From: an uncultured Alistipes sp.
Lineage (GTDB): Bacteria > Bacteroidota > Bacteroidia > Bacteroidales > UBA932
Assembly: GCA_900544175.1 (NCBI GenBank)
Contig: UQUN01000048.1
Location: 1 to 7,174, forward strand
Direction: 5' to 3'
DNA length: 7,174 nucleotides
Both the position numbers and the translations under genes were made by a program. Positions within the stretch are counted from its first letter, which is position 1; every line of letters starts with the position of its first letter. The notes under the pieces are model-generated. The model was not told the DNA's origin, searched no databases, and saw only the letters and a list, made by a program, of their open reading frames with translations. Shown here one piece after another: positions 1 through 6,431 of this stretch.

Positions 1-92
1 TGATAACCATAAAGTTACGAAAAATACCCCCAATTAACCTACTGATTTACAACTAATTATAAATAAATTTAAACAGCTTCTGAATGCCAGAT
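1..92 (+). mobile_element. possible IS-element end (left edge)
   Basis: This stretch is AT-rich with many stops in all forward frames. Bases 65-85 (AAATTTAAACAG followed by CTTCTGAAT) match the reverse complement of 7065-7085 at 18 of 21 positions, and all three differences are transitions. The right-hand copy lies immediately at the stop codon of a transposase, so the left copy may be the outer end of a related, diverged IS lying mostly outside the window. A short open frame ending at TAA 54-56 reads ITIKLRKIPPINLLIYN and faintly resembles the AAIKLFLNKI tail of the right-hand transposase, but it is too short to name. It could also be ordinary AT-rich intergenic DNA. Confidence 0.3.
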
Positions 93-105
93 TATATCTC
101 TTGAT

Positions 106-411
106 ATGTTCGGGGTATTTACACTGACGCTCAGCTCGGACGGTCAGACAATTACAGGAACACCCAATACTGTGGAATTCAGTACTTCCACAGGAGGTTC
201 GCAGGCTATTACCATGAATGCTATTGATTTGTATTCGTACGATCAAACGTCGGGCGGTATCGGAGTTTATACCGTAGGAATGTCCTCTCCTGCAGGTTCA
301 TTCACCATGACGAAGAAGTCATCGGCAGCACCTGCTTACGCTCCGGCATTTGATGCCAATAACGTACTCAATCAGCGTCCTGTATATAGAACAAACTATG
401 TTCTTAAATAA
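106..411 (+). CDS. C-terminal remnant of a beta-rich, probably exported protein
   Basis: I do not recognise the family. The 101 residues are rich in Ser, Thr and Gly with alternating hydrophobic positions (for example FTLTLSSDGQTITG and GVYTVGMSSPAGSFTMTKK), which suggests a beta-sandwich or fibre-like domain of an exported or surface protein, ending in a proline/alanine linker and the tail NQRPVYRTNYVLK. There is no signal peptide, lipobox or convincing start: the frame is open back to the TAA at 70-72, and the Met at 106 lies inside what reads as continuous protein (SLDMFGVFTL). This looks like a gene that lost its 5' end, possibly to an IS insertion just upstream, rather than an intact small gene. 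A strong terminator follows at 433-467, as expected at the end of a once-functional transcription unit. Confidence 0.5.
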   Translation: MFGVFTLTLSSDGQTITGTPNTVEFSTSTGGSQAITMNAIDLYSYDQTSGGIGVYTVGMSSPAGSFTMTKKSSAAPAYAPAFDANNVLNQRPVYRTNYVLK

Positions 412-432
412 ATAGTACGTAGATTATTCCCT

Positions 433-467
433 AACGCCGGTCGGGTATGTTCCCGGTCGGCGTTTTT
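433..467 (+). terminator. intrinsic terminator
   Basis: A 13-base stem (433-445 with 452-464, including two G-T wobble pairs) surrounds a 6-base loop and runs into five Ts (463-467). It lies 22 bases after the stop of the truncated gene at 106-411 and would end transcription from the left. On the minus strand it sits just beyond the esterase stop at 471 and could also help end that transcript, but there it is not followed by a good T-run, so the forward direction is the stronger one. Confidence 0.85.
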
Positions 468-470
468 GCT

Positions 471-1157
471 TTATTTCAGCAGCCAGGCGATGGCCCGGGC
501 CATGCGTTGCTCCGGATGGTCGAAATGGTTGCCGGGATTCCATTCGAAAGTGGTCTCGATACCGTAGGACCTGACCCTCTCCACCACTTCGGCGGTGCAG
601 GTGTCCACCCTGCTCATCAGCGGATGGCGTGTGCGGCTCTCCCGGTCGCCGAGGGAGAAATATGCCTTTTCCGGGCCGCTCTTTTCCCCACAGCCGCTCT
701 TCGGCTCATTGTTCCTGATATAATCCGTGAATCCCGGATACCAGAGGGAGCCTGAGACGCTTGCGACCCTCCGGAAATACCCTGAGTTCCAGGTGGCCCA
801 GAGGGCGAAGAGGCCTGCGAGGGAGTAACCGGCGATTACCGGCAGGATATCCCTTATACCGAACTCCGCCTCCACCTGCGGGACGCACTCCTCCATCATC
901 CAGCGCAGATGCTCCGTCGCCAGCCCCTTGTACGGAGCCTGACCCTTCCAAACCCCGTCCGCCGGCCAGGGCGACAGCTCGTCGTCCAGCCCCGTACCCG
1001 GATTGTTGACGGATACCAGCACCATCGGCGGACAGTCCTTCAGCCCGTGGTATGCCCTCCACACATCCTCGCCGTTGCCCCTGAACGAGTGGATATAAAC
1101 CACTGGCACAGGACTGTTCCGGTAAGCCTCCTCATTTTTCCAGACAGTATATTCCAT
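471..1157 (-). CDS. alpha/beta-hydrolase, putative esterase (esterase D/Fes-like family)
   Basis: This encodes a 228-residue probable cytoplasmic hydrolase with no signal peptide. The nucleophile elbow is G-Y-S-L-A-G with Ser112 after a hydrophobic strand (ILPVIAGYSLAGLFALWA). A candidate acid is Asp171 in SLGDRESRTRHP, and the candidate catalytic His is His211 or His214 in NPGNHFDHPEQRMARAIAWLL. The early strand VPVVYIHSF and the segment PPMVLVSVNNP fit the core sheet. The order and spacing match the putative esterase family (Pfam PF00756), which includes S-formylglutathione hydrolases and siderophore esterases; the substrate cannot be told. The frame stays open upstream to 1571, but that extension runs antisense through the VWA gene, so the Met at 1157 is preferred. 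It is divergent from the VWA gene, with 105 bases between them. Confidence 0.85.
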   Translation of the reverse strand: MEYTVWKNEEAYRNSPVPVVYIHSFRGNGEDVWRAYHGLKDCPPMVLVSVNNPGTGLDDELSPWPADGVWKGQAPYKGLATEHLRWMMEECVPQVEAEFGIRDILPVIAGYSLAGLFALWATWNSGYFRRVASVSGSLWYPGFTDYIRNNEPKSGCGEKSGPEKAYFSLGDRESRTRHPLMSRVDTCTAEVVERVRSYGIETTFEWNPGNHFDHPEQRMARAIAWLLK

Positions 1158-1163
1158 ATAGTG

Positions 1164-1171
1164 CAAACTTA
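1164..1171 (-). promoter_or_regulatory. candidate -7 promoter element for the esterase gene
   Basis: On the minus strand this reads TAAGTTTG, an exact match to the Bacteroidetes -7 element TAnnTTTG. It ends only 6 bases before the esterase ATG, so the transcript would be leaderless or nearly so. No TTTG-like -33 element is seen at the usual spacing, so the call is tentative. Confidence 0.4.
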
Positions 1172-1199
1172 CTAAAAATCCGTGAAAGGCTTGCAGGGA

Positions 1200-1231
1200 T
1201 TTGACTGCATAGATACATACCCGTAATTTTG
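1200..1231 (+). promoter_or_regulatory. Bacteroidetes-type promoter of the VWA gene
   Basis: A TTTG -33 element (1200-1203) is followed after 20 bases by TAATTTTG (1224-1231), matching TTTG-N19-23-TAnnTTTG. The start codon lies 31 bases after the -7 element. The leader contains GAATTAATCTTTAA (1237-1250), a close copy of which precedes the Sel1-repeat gene. Confidence 0.75.
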
Positions 1232-1262
1232 CGGCAGAATTAATCTTTAAAAGTAACGCAAT

Positions 1263-1937
1263 ATGGAAAAAAGTAACAGCATGAACATCTACAATCTTAT
1301 CATCCTGGATGAGAGCGGCAGTATGTCGGCCATCTATGACGAGACACTGCAGGCGGTAAACGAGGCTTTCAGCGGTATCCGCAAGAACCAGGAGGAGTTT
1401 CCGGAACAGCGGCATTATGTTTCCATAGTGACATTCGAGGGCATCGGAATGTCCGGGGTCAGAACGAGGCGGGACAGGGTGCCGGTAGGGAAAATCCGGG
1501 ATTTTACGGAGAAGGACTATCAACCGGGAGGATGTACTCCGCTGCTGGATGCCATGGGACGGAGTCTGCACGACCTGGAGAGCAAGGTAGGGGAGAACGA
1601 CAGGGTATTTGCGACGGTTATAACGGACGGATACGAGAACTCCTCACAGGAATATACTGGGAAAACGATTAAGGCTCTGGTGAGCCGGCTGCGGACGAAG
1701 GGGTGGACATTCGCCTATATCGGGGCCAATCAGGATGCCATAGAGGCTGCTTCGGAACTCAACATCGACAATGCACTGAATTTTGAGTCTTCTCCAAGCG
1801 GAATGTCGGAGATGAGCGGCAGATATCGTAGGGCCAGCAGGCGTTTCGCATGTCTTTGCAGCGAGGCGGCAGCTCCGGGAAGTGCGAGTTTCTCCGAACT
1901 TTTTGAGGAAGATGAGGAAGAACAGCGGAACAATTAG
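1263..1937 (+). CDS. stand-alone von Willebrand factor A (VWA) domain protein
   Basis: The 224-residue protein is almost wholly one VWA (Rossmann-like) domain. The metal-ion-dependent adhesion site is complete: D16-E-S18-G-S20 (LIILDESGSM), Thr92 in GGCTPLLDAMG, and Asp122 in VITDGYEN. Later segments WTFAYIGANQDAIEAASELNI and the acidic tail (LFEEDEEEQRNN) follow. There is no signal peptide or membrane segment, so it should be cytoplasmic. Such proteins usually bind a partner through the metal site, often in phage-, chaperone- or stress-linked systems; no partner is proven here. The first Met is used because it sits 31 bases after a good promoter, though Met7 is possible. It overlaps the convergent gene at 1934-3070 by 4 bases, with no terminator between them. 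Confidence 0.85.
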   Translation: MEKSNSMNIYNLIILDESGSMSAIYDETLQAVNEAFSGIRKNQEEFPEQRHYVSIVTFEGIGMSGVRTRRDRVPVGKIRDFTEKDYQPGGCTPLLDAMGRSLHDLESKVGENDRVFATVITDGYENSSQEYTGKTIKALVSRLRTKGWTFAYIGANQDAIEAASELNIDNALNFESSPSGMSEMSGRYRRASRRFACLCSEAAAPGSASFSELFEEDEEEQRNN

Positions 1938-3070
1938 GCCTGCCAGATAATCAGCTTGCGGTCCAAGCTGACTTTCTTGGGCATGCCACCGATGCCGTCA
2001 ATGTAGTAATGCCTGGCAACGCGGTCGCTGACGGCGGAGCGGAAAGCCGACTTGACTCTGGAAACCTTCACATTGATGGCATTGTTGAGCGGATCGACGA
2101 TGTCATCAATGCTTTTATGGATGTCTTCCAGGCTGTCCCTGCCGGTTATTCTCAGGTAGATGTCCAGAAGCTCGTCATGATAGTCGGAAAGTTCTTTGAA
2201 CCTTATGCCTTTTGGATGCCGTAAGAATAGAAAATAGACGGCTTTGGAAAGATGATCCAACTTTATCTCTCTGTTGCCGTAATCGGAAAGATATATCCTG
2301 TTCTGCGGCGTTATGGTCAGGCGGCTCAGCCTTATACGGCTGTCCAGCAATGTCTCGAGTTCCTCAATGGAGATACCGAACTCCACCTGTATCCGCTCGA
2401 TTTCATCCAGAATCGCTCTGGCCTTCGGGTCAAGGATATCCGGCTCTTCTTCGGCTACGGAAGCAGGAACTGTCTGCATTGAGGCAAAGGTATCATCTTC
2501 TGTCTCCGCGTCAACCTTGAAAAGTTCAGCCATTCCTTTCATTTTCCGCTTTAGCCTCAGGGATTCCGGCTCAATGGAAGGCGTGGCACATGGCATGGAA
2601 AGACAGTCAAATGCTTGTTTAGGCGATTCGGATGCAGGTTCGGTCTTCGATAAGGCAGGACGGTGTTCCCTTACTCTATGGGTCTGCAGTACAACCCGTA
2701 GACCGCCTAGGTTGATTCTACCGTTCTCCGCGCAGTAGAAATGCAGTCCGTCCTCGCCGTGGAACAGGAATCCGGTATACGACTCGATATGGAGCATAGC
2801 CATTATCCTGTCATTCACGGCTTTGGCATTGATGTCCCCATCCTGAATGTCAGGGAAGCAGTAGCTCAGGGCCTCGGATGACAGCCTGGCGAATACCTCC
2901 GGCAGGTAAACGAGGCTGAATCCCCATTTCTCAAACATTGAATTGAAGTATTCGTAATCTTGGGCTATACATTCGTCAATACGGCTGCCTTCCTCATTGC
3001 TGAGGAACAATACCGCATCCTTGCTCAGAAACGGCAGTTCTACATTCGGAATTATATGCATCGTAAACAT
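1934..3070 (-). CDS. uncharacterised protein with conserved-looking C-terminal charged domain
   Basis: I recognise no named function. Three parts can be seen in the 378 residues. An N-terminal region (about 1-135) of mixed alpha/beta character includes the segment SYTGFLFHGEDGLHFYCAENGRINLGG. A hydrophilic, probably disordered linker (about 138-215) is rich in Pro, Ser and Glu. A helix (215-250) leads into a compact C-terminal domain (about 258-376) with LSKAVYFLFLRHPKGIRFKEL, IDDIVDPLNNAINVKVSRVKSAF and HYYIDGIGGMPKKVSLDRKLIIW. From memory that domain recurs in Bacteroidales hypothetical proteins and has a winged-helix-like flavour; a DNA- or protein-binding role is only a guess. No signal peptide. 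Met4 (3061) may be the true start, because the -7 element ends just 10 bases before Met1. Confidence 0.8.
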   Translation of the reverse strand: MFTMHIIPNVELPFLSKDAVLFLSNEEGSRIDECIAQDYEYFNSMFEKWGFSLVYLPEVFARLSSEALSYCFPDIQDGDINAKAVNDRIMAMLHIESYTGFLFHGEDGLHFYCAENGRINLGGLRVVLQTHRVREHRPALSKTEPASESPKQAFDCLSMPCATPSIEPESLRLKRKMKGMAELFKVDAETEDDTFASMQTVPASVAEEEPDILDPKARAILDEIERIQVEFGISIEELETLLDSRIRLSRLTITPQNRIYLSDYGNREIKLDHLSKAVYFLFLRHPKGIRFKELSDYHDELLDIYLRITGRDSLEDIHKSIDDIVDPLNNAINVKVSRVKSAFRSAVSDRVARHYYIDGIGGMPKKVSLDRKLIIWQA

Positions 3071-3080
3071 ATTTTAAACA

Positions 3081-3113
3081 CAAAGATAGGCGTTCTTGGA
3101 TATAAATTGTAAA
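3081..3113 (-). promoter_or_regulatory. promoter of the 378-residue gene
   Basis: On the minus strand TATCTTTG (3088-3081) matches TAnnTTTG exactly, and TTTA (3113-3110) lies 21 bases upstream as a one-mismatch -33 element. The -7 ends 10 bases before the annotated start, giving a very short leader. Its -33 lies within the -7 element of the opposite promoter. Confidence 0.6.
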
Positions 3114-3117
3114 TTTG
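3110..3117 (+). promoter_or_regulatory. -7 promoter element for the glycosylase-like/deiminase-like operon
   Basis: TAAATTTG matches TAnnTTTG and ends 24 bases before the ATG at 3142. No TTTG is present at the expected -33 position, so the promoter may be weak or need an activator. Confidence 0.55.
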
Positions 3118-3141
3118 CTAGCATTAAGAAATCTAAATGTT

Positions 3142-3852
3142 ATGGAAAATATTGACAAATCATCGGGAATCAATGCGATTCTCAGTCTGTTTACGGGCGT
3201 GACAGACAAAAGCGACAATGAGAAGAAAGAGAAGGAGTTGTCAAAACAGTTTGGGCAATTGGCTGAACGATTGCTTTATGGCGGATATTTCAGCGTAAAT
3301 AACAAAAGGATATATCTGGAAGAAATAGAATTTTACTATCATGAGGAAGAGGGTGACTTGAAAGATCCGGCGATGTATCATACCAATGCCCATCAAGGTC
3401 AGTCACTGGAATATTTTGTCCCTGGTTCTTTGAATTGTCATGTATCCGGTATAGATGTGACTTTTGAGAATGAGGAGAAAAAATACCGTGCATCATTTCT
3501 GATTAGAGGCTATAGAGTGGAGCGGTTCAACGATGGAGAATGGAAAGTGAAAGAGGGAAAAGCCTTCGAGAAGAGGTCGACTTATATCTATCAGGATATT
3601 ATTGATAATATACCGTTGGACGGCAGTGGTATTCATGTCGAATGGATTAATGAGACCATGCCTGAGAAACATGATGTCGTATCGGAATGGAGGAGAAATA
3701 TTCCGGCGCAAGAATATTATGAGACTGAACCTCCTTATCATAAAAAGCGCGGAGAAGATCATATAGGGACTCCGGAAAAGGATTATTTCAAGAAAGGAAA
3801 GTTCTGGTATAAAAAGTGTAACCGCATGTGGAACTTTAAAAAAGCAAATTAG
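3142..3852 (+). CDS. uncharacterised protein with methylpurine-DNA-glycosylase-like motif order
   Basis: The 236-residue protein has no signal peptide. The segment at 60-122 carries, in order, EIEFYYH (61-67), DPAMYH (75-80), a PG at 94-95, SGIDVTFEN (102-110) and ASFLIRGYRV (117-126). This order parallels the 3-methyladenine DNA glycosylase (AAG/MPG) family (EAY, DPAxH, PG, YG, A-VLIR), where the Glu before AY is catalytic; Glu61 or Glu63 would be the counterpart. The similarity is to motif order from memory, and the basic tail (KKGKFWYKKCNRMW) is unlike standard MPG, so a diverged relative or a non-enzyme is equally possible. An upstream TTG at 3115 lies within the promoter, so the ATG at 3142 is chosen. 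The gene is AT-richer than its neighbours, a hint of separate origin. The deiminase-like gene follows after 3 bases. Confidence 0.7.
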   Translation: MENIDKSSGINAILSLFTGVTDKSDNEKKEKELSKQFGQLAERLLYGGYFSVNNKRIYLEEIEFYYHEEEGDLKDPAMYHTNAHQGQSLEYFVPGSLNCHVSGIDVTFENEEKKYRASFLIRGYRVERFNDGEWKVKEGKAFEKRSTYIYQDIIDNIPLDGSGIHVEWINETMPEKHDVVSEWRRNIPAQEYYETEPPYHKKRGEDHIGTPEKDYFKKGKFWYKKCNRMWNFKKAN

Positions 3853-3855
3853 TCG

Positions 3856-4695
3856 ATGAGAAGCGAGAAAATATATCTGTCTGAATGGCTGCAGAAAGAT
3901 TTCACGGATGTGTATGGCGCATTGTGCGTAATCCTTGACCGATGCGGTGCCCCATACGGATTGCTGCCGTACTCTAAGGATATCTGGTGCCGGGATTATA
4001 TGCCGGTGCATATCGGCGGAGGAAAATACGTGGGTTTCAAATACTTCCCGGATTACATGGACAATGAAAAAGAACGGAAGTACATAACGGAACAAGAGAA
4101 GGCTGCGGAAGGACTTAGCATTCATTTTTCCACGATACTGGATGTAGTGATGGATGGTGGCAATTATGTGCGCTGTGGGGACAAGGTAGTTATGACCGAC
4201 AAGATTCTTACAGAGAACCCGCATCTTCGTCCATTGAGACTACTGGCCTTACTTGAAGATGCGTTTCAGGCTCAAGTGATTTTGATTCCCTGGGATGACT
4301 GTGAACCGTATGGCCATGCAGACGGTATGGTTGCCTATGTCGGTGACAGCCGCATACTGCTCAATAATTACCGTCAGATGGGAAAACGTTCTGCCGAGTT
4401 CGCAGACCGTCTGATAAAGATACTGTCCCCATATTTTGACATAGTCGAACTGAAATACAGTGACCCGTTGAAAGGCAGTTGGTGCTACATCAATTATGTT
4501 GACACTGCGGAATCAATCATTTTGCCGGCCCTGTCCGAGAACTTAGAACATGGATGTGACTGCTCGGCCCGTGAACAGATACAGAGCGTATTTCCCGACA
4601 AGACAATTAATCAAGTCTATGTCGCCCCTCTCATTAAAAAAGGCGGAGCCCTTCATTGTGTCACTTGGGAGCACTGTCTCGCATCTGTACAGTAA
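3856..4695 (+). CDS. peptidylarginine/agmatine deiminase family protein (short form)
   Basis: The guanidino-group-modifying fold of Pfam PF04371 is indicated by motifs in the right order: DIWCRDYMP (Asp42, Arg46, Asp47), DGGNYV (100-105), GHADGMV (His154, Asp156) and GGALHCVTWEH with the nucleophile Cys268. All expected catalytic positions (two acids, His, Cys) are present, so the protein should be active. The family hydrolyses a guanidinium group to a ureido group and ammonia (agmatine to N-carbamoylputrescine, or peptidyl-arginine to citrulline). At 279 residues it is well short of typical agmatine deiminases (about 340-370), and the usual N-terminal part is missing, so the substrate is open. 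No signal peptide, unlike secreted Porphyromonas PAD. The 3-base gap to the preceding gene implies co-transcription. Confidence 0.85.
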   Translation: MRSEKIYLSEWLQKDFTDVYGALCVILDRCGAPYGLLPYSKDIWCRDYMPVHIGGGKYVGFKYFPDYMDNEKERKYITEQEKAAEGLSIHFSTILDVVMDGGNYVRCGDKVVMTDKILTENPHLRPLRLLALLEDAFQAQVILIPWDDCEPYGHADGMVAYVGDSRILLNNYRQMGKRSAEFADRLIKILSPYFDIVELKYSDPLKGSWCYINYVDTAESIILPALSENLEHGCDCSAREQIQSVFPDKTINQVYVAPLIKKGGALHCVTWEHCLASVQ

Positions 4696-4770
4696 ACAAG
4701 TCTTTAGCAAATTAACAGCCCTCAGCATCCGGAGCCGGAGCCGTCAACCCTGTAAATGGATATTTTTTAG

Positions 4771-4778
4771 TAAATTTG
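4771..4778 (+). promoter_or_regulatory. -7 promoter element for the Sel1-repeat operon
   Basis: TAAATTTG matches TAnnTTTG and lies 33 bases before the ATG at 4812. No clear -33 TTTG is seen. The leader contains GAATTAATCTTA (4789-4800), shared with the VWA leader. The 116 bases between the deiminase-like stop and this gene hold no convincing terminator. Confidence 0.55.
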
Positions 4779-4811
4779 ACCATGTGTTGAATTAATCTTA
4801 ACGGATAAACT

Positions 4812-6410
4812 ATGGAAAACGAATGTGTTATCAGGCTTTACAGCCGTTATAGCGACAGAGGTTCGGTCAGCAGTACTCTCAAGAGGGAAATCCTTGTTGA
4901 CGCATCGGCGATTATTCCCGGAAGGGCTTTGCCGGACTGGCCTTTCAGCGCGGAGCCGCCGGTGGTGGATTACTATGACGGCGAGTACATGGAACTTAGC
5001 TTCGAGGGCAAGCACTTGAAGGTCAGGGTAGGAGGGGAAATGCTTGAACTGTTCAGCGCTGAGGTTCCCGAGAATATCCATGTCCGCGAGTCGGTGGTCG
5101 GATATCTCTCGATAGAGGCGGTGCGGCCCTGCGTGTCCCTGGATTTCCCAGAAATGTTCCGACGCGGGTCCTTCAACGCTCTTGTACAGACATTCCTGTC
5201 GGACAAGGCGTTTGCGGATGACCCGACGGCAGTCAAGCGCTTTATGTGGACTTTTCTGGCCGGTGAGAATCTGTTTTTCCTCCATGACAGCACTTTGGCC
5301 AAACTGCGCCGGTCCGCGGATATTGGCAATAGGTATGCGCTTTACGGTCTGGGCCGCTATCATTATTACGTGCGTCCTGATGAGACGTCCGACAGCATCG
5401 CAGAGCGTTGTTTTAGAAAGGCTTATGAGAAAGGATACCCTGAGGGGGCGGCAGGCCTGGCCCTGATGTACCGTTGCGGGGACATAGGACTGGTGGACAG
5501 GCTGCGGGCGAAGACCTTGTTGGCCGAGGCGATGGAGCATGGGTGCGACCTGGCCGCATTTGCCTACATTAGGGACTTGATATTCGGAAGGTCAGGGTTG
5601 AAATCCGATCCTGCGAAAGCGATAGAACTCCTCAATGGGCTGATACGCGGCCAAGGGGACAATCCGATGTGGAGGTATATGCGCGGATGGGCCGTTCAGG
5701 TAACCGGCAGTTTCCCGGATGCGAAGGATGACTATGAGGCGGCGGCCCATGGAGGGATTATCGCTGCGTGGTCTGACCTGGCATGCGCCTTGTCGTTCAA
5801 TGAAAACGACGAGCTGACTGACCCGGAAGCATTTTCAGCGGCACTGGCTGTCGGGGCGGAGCACCGGGACTGCTACTGCGTCTATCTGCAGGCATTGTGC
5901 CAGGTGGAGAATTTCGACAATATGCAACGTTACAGTCAGTTGTGCGCACGGAACAGGTACATCTCCCTGCTGGAGAAGGCCTACGGCATGGGGTCGAAGG
6001 AAGCTGCGGTGAGCCTTGGAAACACCTATCACTATGGTTTGTACAATACTGTCGTGGACTACGGCGAGGCCTATAAATGGTATGCCCGCGCCTCAATCCT
6101 CGGCAGCGGTGACGCATACGGGCAGCTGTACCTCATGTCGCTCAACGGGGATATCGAGGAAGAGGGGGATGCGCAGTATTTCAGGGACATCTGCGCTCTA
6201 AAAGGAGCCCGCTACGGTTCGGAGGCAATGCTCTCTAAGGCAGTTGAGGCATATAAGCAGGGCCGTCTGACCGCATTTGCCCCGGAGATAGAGCAATATT
6301 ATCTGCCGCTGTCCGACGGGCAGGGGACACAGGAAGAACCGGATGAGACGGATATACCGTATGAGGAGGAATATCCCGATGATGACGGACGCTACGATGC
6401 TTATGTCTAA
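4812..6410 (+). CDS. Sel1-repeat (TPR-like) protein
   Basis: The 532-residue protein is probably cytoplasmic, with no signal peptide. Residues 1-110 form a distinct, probably beta-rich domain (for example GEYMELSFEGKHLKVRVGGEMLEL). From about 160 to 480 there are alpha-helical repeats of the Sel1 type: KLRRSADIGNRYALYGLGRYHY, AERCFRKAYEKGYPEGAAGLALMY, AKTLLAEAMEHGCDLAAFAYI, EKAYGMGSKEAAVSLGNTYHYG and EAYKWYARASILGSGDAYGQLYLM show the A/G-rich helix pairs. The C-terminus is a strongly acidic tail (about 508-527). Sel1 repeats bind other proteins, so a scaffold or adaptor role is the family-based expectation; the partner is unknown. The first Met sits 33 bases after a promoter element. The next gene starts 21 bases downstream, so the two form an operon. 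Confidence 0.85.
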   Translation: MENECVIRLYSRYSDRGSVSSTLKREILVDASAIIPGRALPDWPFSAEPPVVDYYDGEYMELSFEGKHLKVRVGGEMLELFSAEVPENIHVRESVVGYLSIEAVRPCVSLDFPEMFRRGSFNALVQTFLSDKAFADDPTAVKRFMWTFLAGENLFFLHDSTLAKLRRSADIGNRYALYGLGRYHYYVRPDETSDSIAERCFRKAYEKGYPEGAAGLALMYRCGDIGLVDRLRAKTLLAEAMEHGCDLAAFAYIRDLIFGRSGLKSDPAKAIELLNGLIRGQGDNPMWRYMRGWAVQVTGSFPDAKDDYEAAAHGGIIAAWSDLACALSFNENDELTDPEAFSAALAVGAEHRDCYCVYLQALCQVENFDNMQRYSQLCARNRYISLLEKAYGMGSKEAAVSLGNTYHYGLYNTVVDYGEAYKWYARASILGSGDAYGQLYLMSLNGDIEEEGDAQYFRDICALKGARYGSEAMLSKAVEAYKQGRLTAFAPEIEQYYLPLSDGQGTQEEPDETDIPYEEEYPDDDGRYDAYV

Positions 6411-6431
6411 CCGATTAACACTACACAGGCT

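Noticed and set aside
1158..1571. Upstream extension of the esterase reading frame on the minus strand to Met 1571
   Set aside because: It runs antisense through the VWA coding sequence and across the divergent promoter region, its sequence has no domain features, and hydrolase homology begins right after the Met at 1157.
1263..1937. Part of a tellurite-resistance (Ter) stress system, suggested by the VWA protein
   Set aside because: No TerD-, TerC- or TerB-like gene is visible, and VWA domains alone are too widespread to assign the system.
1355..2917. 13-base direct repeat GGTAAACGAGGCT at 1355-1367 and 2905-2917
   Set aside because: Both copies are inside coding regions of unrelated genes, read in opposite sense relative to coding, and one 13-base match in a window of this length is expected by chance at appreciable frequency.
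3493..4224. Minus-strand open frame of 243 codons
   Set aside because: It spans antisense to two well-supported genes, one with all deiminase catalytic motifs, and has no coherent domain pattern.
4696..4811. Terminator or small RNA after the deiminase-like gene
   Set aside because: The GC-rich CCGGAGCCGGAGCCG stretch is a direct, not inverted, repeat and has no T-run; only a -7 promoter element and the leader motif are supported.
4767..5540. Minus-strand open frame of 257 codons opposite the Sel1-repeat gene
   Set aside because: It mirrors a GC-rich coding gene, shows no recognisable motif and lacks a promoter; the plus-strand protein has clear Sel1 repeats.
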